Shown: piece after piece, positions 54,305-64,000 of the stretch
How the letters are laid out: each line of letters opens with the position of its first letter
Numbering within the stretch: position 1 is the first letter of the stretch
Made by a program: the position numbers and the translations under genes
Notes under the pieces: generated by a model
Told to the model about the DNA's origin: nothing
What the model saw: only the letters and a program-made list of their open reading frames with translations
Database searches by the model: none
Origin: Amblyomma americanum
Lineage: Eukaryota > Arthropoda > Arachnida > Ixodida > Ixodidae
DNA length: 64,000 nucleotides
Assembly: GCF_052857255.1 (NCBI RefSeq)
Contig: NC_135505.1
Coordinates: 54,734,792-54,798,791, forward strand
Direction of reading: 5' to 3'

Positions 54305-56012
54305 TTGGCTGCACATCGCTCCAGAGAAAAATCTTGCCATCCGCATAGATACGTTCCTTATATCAAGAGAACTCACTTCGAAATATCTGACGGAGCTCCC
54401 GAGGCTCATGCGCCGTCTGACTGGTTGGCAGGAAGCAAATGTCCTTCAGTCATCCCGAAAGCTGAACTGGGCTCCGAGGCTAGGCCTAGAGCCACCGGTG
54501 ACGCGCTGGCAGAGGTGGCTTCGCCGGCGTCGGTCCCTGCTCCCGGTCCATCAGCGGCAGCGTACATCCCGCCTTCTCCAAATGTACCTCAGCTCGTGAG
54601 CGATCTGCCCTCTGGGCGGCAATGGCTGCCAAGCTTCCACTGCTGGATGGGGCTTCAACCGTGCAGCTTGAGGAGGAGAGCTCTCCAATGGACCTGTCTT
54701 CAGCACCTCAATCCGTGCCACCGGCTTTCCGCAGTTCTCAAAAGCGCCCATCAGGAGACAGTGAACAGGATTCGTCTTCTGCCAACTGCAGCTCACAAAG
54801 CAAGCGTTCCTGCCTAGCATATGCCAACCAGGTGGCTGTGCCGACATCGAGATCGGGATCGTATAAAGTGGCCATTAAACTCTGGCAGCCAAAAGCGTGA
54901 TAGACATTCCGAACAGGATTCTTCAGGCGAACCTGGACGAGTGTCTTGGGACCAAACGTTTTTGTGGCTTCACGTCTAGAACGAAATCTAATACCATAGC
55001 TCTGTGGCTCCCGACTTTGGCTGCTGTCGAGCGTCTGCAAACGCTCAAGTGCATAGAGATTACAAGCGAGATCTCGGTGCCGGTTCATGTCTACCTAGTA
55101 CAAGGTTCGGACCTTCAACGCTGGGTTGTTTACAACATCGACGTTCCCGAAGGCCATATGACCCTCCAACGTGAGCTGTACTGTCCAACCCACCATGTCA
55201 TCCAAGCGCGGTATATGGGAAGGGGGCGGTTGGGCATCGTCACACTAAAAGGCCCACCAACTCTCCCAGAACGACTTTTCTACTATGGCTGTATTCTGCG
55301 GCCTCGCCCTTACAAACCGGGTGCAGTTTATTGCTATAGCTGTTTAAGAACTGGCAACATGTGGCAATCACGCCCTTTTGCAGCACAAGCGGAGGCTCGA
55401 CCACAAGGAATACCGTCTTAGAGGTGCGGACTTTGAGAGACTGACGACCACGAGATCACCTCTCCAACTCGCCCAACAAAACAGAAAGCAACTGAGAAGG
55501 TTCGGTGTGGGATCCGTAAGCAAGTGCCTCCGAATGAAAACAGAGCCCCGATACAGACATCCAACAGGTTTGTGGCTCTTCAGTGGGATGAAGACGACTG
55601 GCTGAAGCTTTCTGAGCCCAATCTACCTGCGACCCGTGCCCAACAGTCGTACAGTGATAAAGTGCGCAACAATCGCCGTCGCCTTCAAGCTACACAAAAG
55701 CACAGCAAGCCGGAACCTCTGCGTGAGGACATGGCAGCAGTTGACGACCAAATTGCACACCTTTTAGCCGACGTATCTAAGCTACGGCAACGCCGTGAAC
55801 TGCTTGCTCGCCGTGGAAAACGAGCAGAATCCCACTCCACGCCAATCAATGCTGCAGTGCCTTTGACTACGTCCGGCCCTCATGCGTTTTTTGAATACTC
55901 TACCAGGTCTTCTGCAGCACTGCAGGATTTCTCAACAACATCCCTCATCAGATTTATGGTAAACCAGTTAATTAACCTGACATCAGTTCTATTAAAACGC
56001 TTGGAAGCCTAA
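54305..56012 (+). pseudogene. LINE copy B ORF1 (Gag-like)
   Basis: Frames with Ser/Pro-rich N-terminal sequence (SSPMDLSSAPQSVPPAF, about 54690), then YKVAIKLWQPKA. After a frameshift at about 54897 comes IPNRILQANLDECLGTKRF followed by VPVHVYLVQGSDLQRWVVYN, an RNA-binding-like region. CYSCLRTGNMWQSRPF (about 55338-55380) has a partial CCHC knuckle in which the later residues are lost. 55524-56012 carries a helical stretch VDDQIAHLLADVSKLRQRRE, likely a coiled coil that lets ORF1 proteins assemble. Two or three frameshifts. Confidence 0.75.
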
Positions 56013-56019
56013 TCGAAAA

Positions 56020-56900
56020 TGGCGAGTACACGTTGTTGTGGTGTGGTCTAATGTAACTGCAGAGGCCTCTCCAGAAAGCTGGGAGAGCTCAAATCTCGAC
56101 TTCTCATGAACAACCTCCAGGTGTGGGCCCTGCTACTGCAGGAGACAAATGCCTTGCCATCCATTCCGGGCTTTAATGGATACATGTCTCCTCCAATGAA
56201 CGATCGTCGTGTGCACACTGTTGCCCCTCCGGGAAAGGCGGCTGTGTACGTTGATGCGCATCTTCCTCAAGTTCGCCTGTCTCTAGAAAACTGGTGCACA
56301 TCATGTCAAGAGGTACTCGCCGTGGCTGTGATACTTCTCAAGGAAACTATTGTGGTCATGTCATACTATATAATACCCACCGGTGGAGTTCCCTCCCGCA
56401 TTAATCTGGGGTGCTTATTAACTCTACGACGACAGCACCGAGGGTGGCCTCTTTTAGTCGGTGGTGACTTTAACGCGCCTCACCTGAATTCGGGCTACCC
56501 CACTTCAAGCCCTCGTGTTAGGCGTGTGCGGGACGCATTTGCGGATTCTCTGTTTGTTTAACTCAACCATCCAGATTCAGCAACGCGGACTGTGCGCAAT
56601 GCTTGCAGTCCAACATATGCTCGGGACCTTACGTGGTGGTCAAGACCCGGGACTCCATCGTGGCACCTGGAGCCAGACTGCTGAGGTAGTGACCACCATC
56701 CTATCATCGCCGGTCTCCATCTACCAAGGACCCGCCGATTACGCCGTAGGTGTTCTGTGGTGTATTGGGACACGTTTCGCACCACCGTCGAAGATCTCTC
56801 TCTGCAATCATCTAGACTACTTCTGGACTGCATACAAACTGCGCTGAATAAAGCTACTGCTGTCACCTGGACGGACGTAATCGCCGGCTCCGGATGTGGG
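56020..56900 (+). pseudogene. LINE copy B endonuclease
   Basis: Starts with CNCRGLSRKLGELKSRLLMN, then LQVWALLLQETNALPSIPGF (catalytic Glu), GKAAVYVDAHLPQVRLSLE, LLVGGDFNAPHLNSGYPTSS (catalytic Asp/Asn). After a frameshift comes SDHHPIIAGLHLP (about 56690-56730). All four conserved catalytic blocks of the apurinic-type endonuclease are visible, but in three frames. It nicks target DNA in live elements. Confidence 0.8.
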
Positions 56901-57089
56901 TCTGCTTAACCTGTTAACTGCTCGACGACAAGCGGAGATGGCAGCTTCCCGAGACCCGACTTCTGTGCAAGCACGGAAAAGGCTGAATTACCTTACTACC
57001 AAGGCTCGCAGATATGAACGCGATCTCTAGCAACGGCAGTGGCCTGCGTGGTGTCAGCAGTTCTCGACAAAGTCATCGAATACTGCTCT

Positions 57090-58790
57090 CTGGCGAACGT
57101 TTCGTACTATAGAGCATGGTTCCCGTCGTCCTGACGCAGCGGCCACAGCATGCTTCGTAGCTAACTTAGCTCCGGATGATTTCGCCAGGGAGGCTGCGCG
57201 GAAGTTTTTCTCCAAGTATGATGTGTTGCCTCCAAGGGTCAGGAGCCCCCTTGGCTGCCATTCCAGCATATGTCGATAAGCTCCCATCTACAGCCGACGC
57301 CGAGGTAATTGCAAGTCCATTCTCAATACACGAGTTGCTTGCAGCAATAGACGAGGCCCGTCGGAAGACTGCGCCCGGTCCGGACTCCATTCCATACGAG
57401 GTTTACAAGAACTTAAGTTCCGCTGTACTGCCTCAACTCCTCGCCACTTCTAACAAGGTATGAACAGAAGGCTTCGTACCAGAAACCTGGAAATCGGCTG
57501 TTGTGATCTCCATACCAAAGCCGGGAAAGCCGCCGACAGACCTCGGAAATTTCCGGCCTATATCGCTAACGCCAACGTTCTGCAAGATTACCGAAAAAAT
57601 GCTTGCCACACGATTGTCGTGGCAATGTTTTCTCCCATTCCGCCCAAATTGGCTTTCGTACGTCCATAGGTACAGACAATGGACTGGCTCTTGGCGTCAG
57701 CAGTTCTGGCTTCAACCTGCAGCCACAATTTACGTACTGTACTTGCCATCGTCGTTGAAAAAGGCATGCGATAATATCAGTTATGCTTCTATCCTGGATT
57801 CGCTTGACATGCTGCATTTCCCCGTTAGAGTGGCAATTTTGTTAAATCCTTCCTTGAAGGCCGACACTTTGCCATACGCCTCAGTGGTGAGGGCGTCGGA
57901 TCATTTGTGCCTCTTCGCGGCGTTCCCCAGGGATCGGTGTTATCGCCAACATTATTTAATATTGCTTTTATCTTCCTTGCTTCCGCTTACATGATGTGTC
58001 TGAGATTAGGTTATTATTGTATGCTGATGACATAACGGTGTGGAGCACTCACAACGACCTGATTACTCAAGCAGCAGGAATGCAATCAGCCACAGACATT
58101 ACGTCGACTTTTGCTTCCTTAATTGGCCTGCAGTTTTTAGTGCGCAAAAACACGTTCGTGTCAGTCGCCAACCGCTGGGGGCGCCATAAACTGGCGGCAA
58201 CACCAATTCGTCTCCATCTATCTGGAACACCAATCCAACAAATTTCGACCGTAAAAATCTTGGGCTTGACAATATACGAGTCAGGAACAGGTACTGCTTG
58301 GCTTTCTCGGGCTTAAGTGCAAGCAATTCTGGCGTTGGGTCTGACTAGACGCATTGCTCCTAAAACAGGCGGAGCCCGCTCTCATATTGCACGACAGTTT
58401 ATATATTTATTTCAAATACCTTCATGGTCCTAAGGGCATTGTTGAGGGAATGGAACAAGACGTACAATAACACAACAAGAAATTAAAATACGTTCATGGG
58501 TTGAAGCACTACATATGGCTCACTGCACTGAGTTTAACAGATTTCAGGAATTGTACAAGTACATGAAAAGCTAGAAAAAAGAAAAAGAAAAACTACAAAA
58601 GTTGGTGCGGGTGGCTGTGCAACCGCGCCTCGTTTACCAAGCCCAATTCCAGCATTTGACGAGGGCTCAATGGGATCGTCTAGAAGCTGTTAATCGAGAA
58701 GCAATGAGGGTCATTCACTTGCCTTCCCCGAATTACCCCGATCGTGGCGCTCCAAGAACATGCGCAGCTGAATACACTAGATGAGCTGGT
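57090..58790 (+). pseudogene. LINE copy B reverse transcriptase
   Basis: 57176-57463: KLPSTADAEVIASPFSIHEL, RRKTAPGPDSIPYEVYKNLS. 57503-57620: ISIPKPGKPPTDLGNFRPIS, TPTFCKITEKMLATRLSW. The GVPQGSVLSPTLFNI block lies about 57915-57965 in another frame. 57996-58316 has RLLLYADDITVWSTHNDL with an intact catalytic YADD, then FVSVANRWGRHKLAATPIRL and KILGLTIYESGTG. The thumb resumes after the 190-bp insertion at 58600 with VRVAVQPRLVYQAQFQHLTR. The frames are shifted relative to each other. Confidence 0.85.
58397..58590 (+). mobile_element. 190-bp insertion within LINE copy B
   Basis: Interrupts the RT/thumb coding sequence between CACGACAG and TTGGTGCGGG, where copy A (33.8 kb region) is continuous. 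It begins TTTATATATTTATTTCAAAT and includes ACCTTCATGGTCCTAAGGGC, and ends A-rich (AGAAAAACTACAAAAG). Length and A-rich end suggest a SINE-like or other non-autonomous element. No clear tRNA head or target duplication was seen. Confidence 0.6.
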
Positions 58791-58984
58791 GCCGCAACAA
58801 CGCGATGCTGGCCGCCAAAAGTCAAGCCTTACACACGCAACGTGTGCACTAAAGGCATATGCTTCATCGCACTCCATTCTACAGTCGCCCCCTCCAACTC
58901 TTCCTCCCGGGCATTTTGTGCAGCTAAGGGATAACAAGCCAACTGATCTACGTCGGCCATCATCCACCCGCGCGGCATCGTAGT

Positions 58985-59860
58985 TTCGCGACCGAATTAC
59001 AGAGCAAGACGCCAAACTGCCGCATGGCTCCATCGTTATGTACGTTGACGCAAGCATCCAGGCCTGCGAGAAAACAATGGCAGTGTACTGTCTTTGCAAG
59101 CCTGCTTTGAACACAACGTCAAGATTTCGCCTTTCAGAACCTCCTTCCTCCTCTTGTGCGGAGATGCTTGCTGTTCAAGAGGCACTTTGCTCTGTGGCCG
59201 CCGTTCCCATGCTACCCATGGCCCGCATTGTCATCCGCACCGACGCCCTCCACGTCACACGCCTACTGCGACGAGTCAGTCGCACCCCAGAAATCTGCCA
59301 AGACATCCATCGTCTAGCGGCATGCATCCCACAGCAAATCCGCATTGAGTGGGTCCCGCGTTTCCTCCTGAGCGCACAAAGCCGCGCAGATTCTGCGACC
59401 CGCATCCCCAACCTCGTCTTTGCCTCGAGTCCTCACACTGGATGACACCACCTTCCTTTTAACAAGAAAGGAACACCTCCGGCGCCGCACACGTGCTCTA
59501 TTCCCTCCGTGTGCGGTAACCCTCCCCCGAGGTCTTACCCGTACAGAGGAGGTTGCGCTTCGGAGGATACGGGTCGAGGTTGCCCTAACTCCAGCTGTGA
59601 CACGCATGTGGCCGCATTTCAAAGATTTATATCCCCACCCCGGGTTTCCAGTCTGCAAGATTAGAGACTGTGAGGCGGATATCCACCGCCTGTTGTGCGA
59701 CATCCCGGCGCAGAAGCCGACGAGAATTCCGCACCTGGCGGCAGTGCGACTCTCACCGGACAATCTGGATTCCTGTATTGCCTGGACACAGGGTCTATAT
59801 CGTCGTTCAATTCTTGATTTCATGAAATCAGCCCACCTTTATTCATTTATTTAAGCATCT
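58985..59860 (+). pseudogene. LINE copy B RNase H and C-terminal tail
   Basis: RNase H: MYVDASIQACEKTMAVYCLC (first Asp in YVDAS), SSSCAEMLAVQEAL (Glu), ARIVIRTDALHVTRLLRRV (Asp), and IRIEWVPRFLLSAQSRAD, where the usual H-G changes to R-F. After a frame change at about 59420, LTRTEEVALRRIRVEVALTP and a C/H region with FPVCKIRDCEADIHRLLCDI follow to TAA near 59852. AATAAA occurs about 45 bp later. Confidence 0.8.
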
Positions 59861-59924
59861 TACTCATCTCTCATTTCATAGTTTTTATGCCCTGAGGCAA
59901 TAAACACCGCTTCAAAAAGATACT

Positions 59925-60510
59925 GTGAGCCTTCCAGGGCTGTTCTTTAACTTGTACATACATAAAAAATGCAAGTACATGTTTATTTCTCCTCATAACG
60001 ATACATTGCCGTCATATCATCTGATTAGTAGTAACATTATATCTGTGCCCTCTTATAAATATTTTGACGTATTTATCTCTTCTAGGATTTGTTGGAAAAC
60101 GCATGTAGGCTGTACAAACAACAATGCTAATTGCGTGCAGGGCTACATAGGGTGCAATTTTTATCTTCCTTCTAGTCCTGTGAAGTTACTTCACAAATTG
60201 TTATATCGCATTAAATTGGAATATGCTGCATCTATCAAGTACCCCAGTAAAGAGACGCTCATCTATCAAATTGAGTCTGCCGAGAACCCGGCCGCTACTT
60301 TCATTCTTTCTAATAAGCACCGTAGCTCCAGCGCCACTGCTGTGAAAGCAAGTTTATCGTTACCGCTGCTGTCAAAATGCAGACAGGGTAACGCTGAAGC
60401 TGCCTTCATTTTTTATTTTAATATGAAGGATGTGTACTTTAATTGTATTATCCATACTGATAACGACATTGGACTTATGCCTCTTAACGAATACATCTGA
60501 CTTTTACCAT
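59925..60510 (+). pseudogene. LINE fragment E (RT thumb region)
   Basis: A 191-codon frame with CKYMFISPHNDTLP, VPSYKYFDVFISSRICWKTH, TNNNANCVQGYIGCNFYLPS and KLLHKLLYRIKLEYAASIKY followed by QIESAENPAATFILSNKHRS. This is the region after the RT catalytic core in CR1/Jockey-group LINEs (YKYLGVxIS...LVRPxLEYAA...QNRAARF pattern). No catalytic core or tail. It differs in sequence from copies A-D. It is 5'- and 3'-truncated and sits directly behind copy B's 3' end. Confidence 0.75.
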
Positions 60511-60649
60511 GTATTTGGAAGTGGCAATGAAAATACGTCCACATAGGAACCATAAGGGGAATCACCTAGAAGATCTTGAATTGTGTAGAGCGCATACGGC
60601 AGGTTGTCTGTAGTCATAACTACCAACTCTAAAGAAAAGTACCCTCAAG

Positions 60650-60855
60650 AGAAGAGTATATAAAAGCTGCATCTTACCGGTACTTATCTATGGGGCACAA
60701 ACATGGAGGCTAATGAAAATGGTTGAGCATAAGTTAAGGAGAACGCACCGAGCTATGGAAAGAAAAATAGTGGATGTAACTTTACGTGGCCGGAAGCAGT
60801 TAGAGTGGACGAGGGTTGAACAACCACGGTTTAATGAAATCTTAGTCGAAATCAA
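60650..60855 (+). pseudogene. LINE fragment F (RTE-like RT tail)
   Basis: ILPVLIYGAQTWRLMKMVEH, KLRRTHRAMERKIVDVTLRG and RKQLEWTRVEQPRF match the C-terminal pattern of RTE/BovB-type elements (LPVLTYGAETW... QRAMERKMLG...). Only the last part is present. Confidence 0.7.
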
Positions 60856-60869
60856 CTGGAACGAACGGG

Positions 60870-61975
60870 TTTCAGCATGGCATTTCTTTCCAGGACAAGA
60901 TTAACGCTGCTTCTTAAGATTACCGCTGGCTCCCTAGTTCTCACGCGCAACCTCCAAAAACCGAAAATGTCCAACATACGATATACGCCGACGAGATCAC
61001 AATCTGGGTTAACCTTGGCAGCGACGGGCAAATCGAATCGTCGCTGCCGGAAGCGATAGAGCTTGTGGAAGAACACATGAGAAAGACGGGGCTCTGATTC
61101 TCGCCCAAGACGTCGGAGCTCCTGCTGTACCGTCCCTACCAGAAAGGACGACCACACAACGGATCCAAGGAGAAGACAGGATATGAAGAAATCAGGCTAC
61201 AAACAGGGGAGAGTGACAGCGGATTCATCCACACCGTGAAGAGAACGTCCTAGGCGTAATACTCGAATCCAGCTGCGTAAACGGTAGACGGTCAACAAGC
61301 TCGTACACAAGACTTCCAATGCTGTGAGGTTACTAAAGAGAGTCACCAACAGGAGATGTGGCGTAAGGGAGGAGAGCCTAATACGACTCGGCTTTCCTTC
61401 GTCATATGTCACATAACCTACGTGGCCGCCTTTCACTATTCGTACAAGGTGGAGAACAAAATAGTAATGATATGCAGGGCAAACAACACGACACACGGCT
61501 CCCAAACGCGACCAGCACGGAGCCGCTGCTACAGCTTTGAGAGGCGCAGCACATATAGCAACTAGAAAGTCTGACAACCACCGAAGCTGGACGACACAAA
61601 CTCGAGCGGCTTGGCATAGGATACTACCGCCAAAAAGAAAATTATCCCGCGGAACGTCAGGAACGGCATCCAAGTCACCTCAGTCCCGCCAAACGCACAC
61701 TCGACGTATAATCAAAGCAGAAGACAGACCAGAGACGCGGCCTTGCTTTGAGCCAACGGAAAAGCGAGGGAAGTGCGCTTCGTGGAGGATACCGAATATC
61801 AAGGCGATTAGACGATACGCCGTTGCGGTCGTCGACTGTGCTGTAACGCTTAACCACTCCGCCGGCGTAAAGTTCCCACATGCCGAAGTAGCCGAGGAAT
61901 CAGGCATCAAACTCGCCATATATGATCGCGATTTCTAGGTAGCTGTTAGCGACTCGAACATAGCCGCAAAGAATT
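60870..61975 (+). pseudogene. LINE fragment D2 (RT catalytic region to RNase H start)
   Basis: About 60970-61090 encodes HTIYADEITIWVNLGSDGQI, in which YADD has become YADE, then LVEEHMRKTGL and SPKTSELLLYRPYQKGRP. After frame breaks, LSFVICHITYVAAFHYSYKV (about 61395-61450), HKLERLGIGYYR (about 61590), and RRYAVAVVDCAVTLNHSAGV then FPHAEVAEESGIKLAIYD (about 61805-61935), the start of RNase H. Ends near 61940. The family appears the same as fragment D at 51.25 kb, which starts where this one stops. Confidence 0.65.
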
Positions 61976-62284
61976 AGGCCAAGGGTAAAATTCGTGGAAG
62001 CCTGCCAAATAATCGAGAAACTGAAATGCTCACCGAACAACAAGGTCGAGCTAATCAGGGTGAAGAATGATGCATGCATAAAGTTAAAAAAAAACTCTTG
62101 ATGGATAATTTCAGATAGCTCAACGATAAAAATTACAAGCAATACAAAAAGCTGTCGCGCATCCTGCACAACTCAGAGGATGGAGTGATGTTATGCTTTA
62201 AGTCCCAGCGCAACAAACATGTAATCGTCTAATCAATGGGCAAGACATTCTCCAGGGGCATGTGTAAAAGTCTGAGGATCAAAA

Positions 62285-62485
62285 GTTTGTTTATTACTTA
62301 TTTTAGGGTTTAACGTTCCAAGGAACACAGGCCATAAGGGGCGCCGTTGCGGCTGGCGCAAGATAATTAGGACACCTGGGCTTTTTTAAAGTGCACTGAT
62401 GCCGGACAGTAAGCTGGCCTCTAGCATCGAACCTGCGTCTTGAGGCCAAAGCAGAGCACTATAACCACTCAGCCATCCCGGCGAT
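62285..62485 (-). mobile_element. tRNA-derived SINE, minus strand
   Basis: The head on the minus strand has an A-box TGGCTGAGTGG (62465-62475) and a B-box GGTTCGATGC (62424-62433), followed by a body and the tail GGAACGTTAAACCCTAAAAT. Head and tail structure match the SINE at 3248-3492 with a different body (CCCAGGTGTCC), so a relative or subfamily. Confidence 0.78.
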
Positions 62486-62489
62486 TCCG

Positions 62490-64000
62490 GCTATTCCGGG
62501 TATCTTGTTGCATGTAACTATGGCAGCCGTCTTACATGGTCTTTGAAAGTTTAGCGCAACCTTTGTATTTGTATTAGACCAGGTCTTTACCAGGACGTAC
62601 GTCCAAATTTCAAATATGCTACGTAATACCTCCCAATACCTCCCTTGGTCATGTTTATTGAAGTGTGTATATTCATTCATATCAGGTAATACATTGCCAG
62701 TCACCAGAAAGTAACTTTGCAAAACGCAGTTTTTCAATTCTCACAGACCTCAAATAGTACCCTACTAAGATGCACGTATGTCATGGATGAAATCACTAGC
62801 ATCTGTTTGCGTTAAAGAAAAGAAAGAGCTCGCAGTGAAAACACTGATACTCTATTTGTTTTAGATTTCTTTTGCTGAACACGTCTTGAAGAGCACCGTC
62901 AGAATCCATGCTTGTGAAAACTAGAACTTATCAGCCTTAGAGAGCTGAGATGCTTTTCCAAAACGCCAAATTTTTTCTGCGTCAGCACTGACTAAGGCTG
63001 CCCTCATGGAGAGGGTGAAAAAGTTGAACTCTTCACAGATTTAACACATTTAATCATCATCGAGTGTGGAGTCTGTTGAAAACATGACCTATACAAGAGT
63101 TCCAGACTTGATGAAAAGCCGTCAGACTTTCACAGTCTGATTGAAAAAAAAAAACAACAGAGAAGCCTATCATTATATTGCTTGTGGTCCTATAGCTTAT
63201 GAATAGCATTTTGTTTGCTATGACAGGACGGACAGTGGTGCGCCCATTCACAAAACCTTCCTCCACAACAACGGTCCGCATCCACACATCGCATCGTTCC
63301 CGTCGAGACGCGCACAGACCTAGTCCACATTATTGCACGGCCTCTTCTTCTTTATATCCGGGCACATCTCTTCCGGATACGGCTTTTTGACCTCGTCTGA
63401 ATCACAAATCGAGGCCTGCGCAGTACCGTGCAATTGGTGTTATAATTTATAAGCATTAATAATTCATGCTTAAAGTGCAAGGACGCATAGAATGATAGGC
63501 CAATGCATTTTGTTCAGAAAGAGAATTGTAAAGAACAGAATACTTTTAGAGTGCAATTACTTACGAAGCGTGTATTCTTTTTAAAGAATGGGAATTTCCA
63601 TGACCAGCTGTTCGTGGAACATTTTGCACAAGCTCGTAACTAGCATAAACATGAAGGTGTGCGCTTTCATGCTGTCATCTTCATGTGATGTGCGGCTCGG
63701 AGTCCTAGACTTTTGATGGGTGGGGCGCATCTTGTGAGTTCCTCATCGCTGAATTCCTCAAGATGAGCCTTTGCATTATACAGAAAACATTTCACCTATA
63801 GAGGACGCGAATGCGAAAGGAAGCGATAAGCACGTAAAGTGTATCGAAGTGAAAAGTGACGGGACACAGATGTGCGAGCTCGCGACACTGGTAGAATTAG
63901 AGAACAGGGACTTGGTCAGAGAGTGCACACTCGCGAAGTTCAGATCTTCACGCGAATAATACAGGGGATACACTGTGCGGCCACTTGGGCGTCGAGCATC
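62490..64000. other. unannotated sequence
   Basis: No gene, RNA or repeat recognised. The short plus-strand frame at 63771-63959 (62 codons, charged) has no motif and no supporting context. Confidence 0.3.

Larger units (their letters stand above)
54270..59918 (+). pseudogene. near full-length LINE, copy B
   Basis: About 5.6 kb with ORF1, endonuclease, RT, RNase H and Cys/His tail in order, ending with AATAAA (about 59898) and a short A-run. It is the same family as copy A at 33-36 kb. It contains a 190-bp foreign insertion at about 58397-58590, between GGARSHIAR and LVRVAVQPRLVYQAQFQHL. Frameshifts in every domain make it inactive, but domain order and length are preserved, so the copy is younger than copy C. 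Confidence 0.88.

Overview
The window looks like repeat-rich, non-genic arthropod DNA. An ixodid tick is the most likely source. This is an inference from the tRNA-headed SINEs, the Penelope-like elements with GIY-YIG tails, and several LINE families with RNase H and Cys/His tails of the kind common in tick genomes. I find no operons, no bacterial-style genes and no convincing host gene. Nearly every recognisable coding stretch is a transposable element, and nearly all are broken.

Layout: 0.5-3.56 kb holds two 5'-truncated Penelope-like elements (PLEs) in head-to-head orientation; the right one carries a SINE insertion with a clean target-site duplication. 4.45-4.83 kb holds short direct repeats and a minisatellite, and 4.9-5.37 kb a LINE tail. 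5.6-28.1 kb is one large inverted structure. Its outer parts carry a truncated pogo/Tigger-type transposase (psq and CENP-B helix-turn-helix regions). Its inner parts carry PLE units: two in tandem on the minus strand and one inverted on the plus strand. The right arm alone has been opened by an 8.1-kb array of about 35 copies of a 227-bp monomer, bounded on both sides by long (TA)n tracts. 28.35-30.8 kb is a PIF/Harbinger element: a transposase with an intact DDE triad downstream of three in-frame TAA codons, and a convergent Myb/SANT-like accessory gene remnant. 32.1-36.1 kb holds two minus-strand LINE remnants. 36.13-41.43 kb is a complete 5.3-kb Ty3/gypsy retrotransposon with 133-bp LTRs and a 4-bp target duplication, inserted in or beside the LINE. 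41.66-42.07 kb is the 3' end of another pogo/Tigger-type transposase with a terminal motif. 44.25-49.3 kb is a degenerate full-length LINE on the minus strand. 51.25-51.8 kb is a LINE tail. 54.27-59.92 kb is a near full-length LINE on the plus strand, the same family as the 33-36 kb copy. 59.9-62.0 kb is a run of three different LINE fragments, followed by a minus-strand SINE at 62.3-62.5 kb.

Function: nothing here works as a pathway. The main interest is structural: how a composite PLE/Tigger palindrome seeded a satellite array in one arm while the other arm keeps the unexpanded state. Boundaries and family names come from reading the sequence alone; no similarity search was run.
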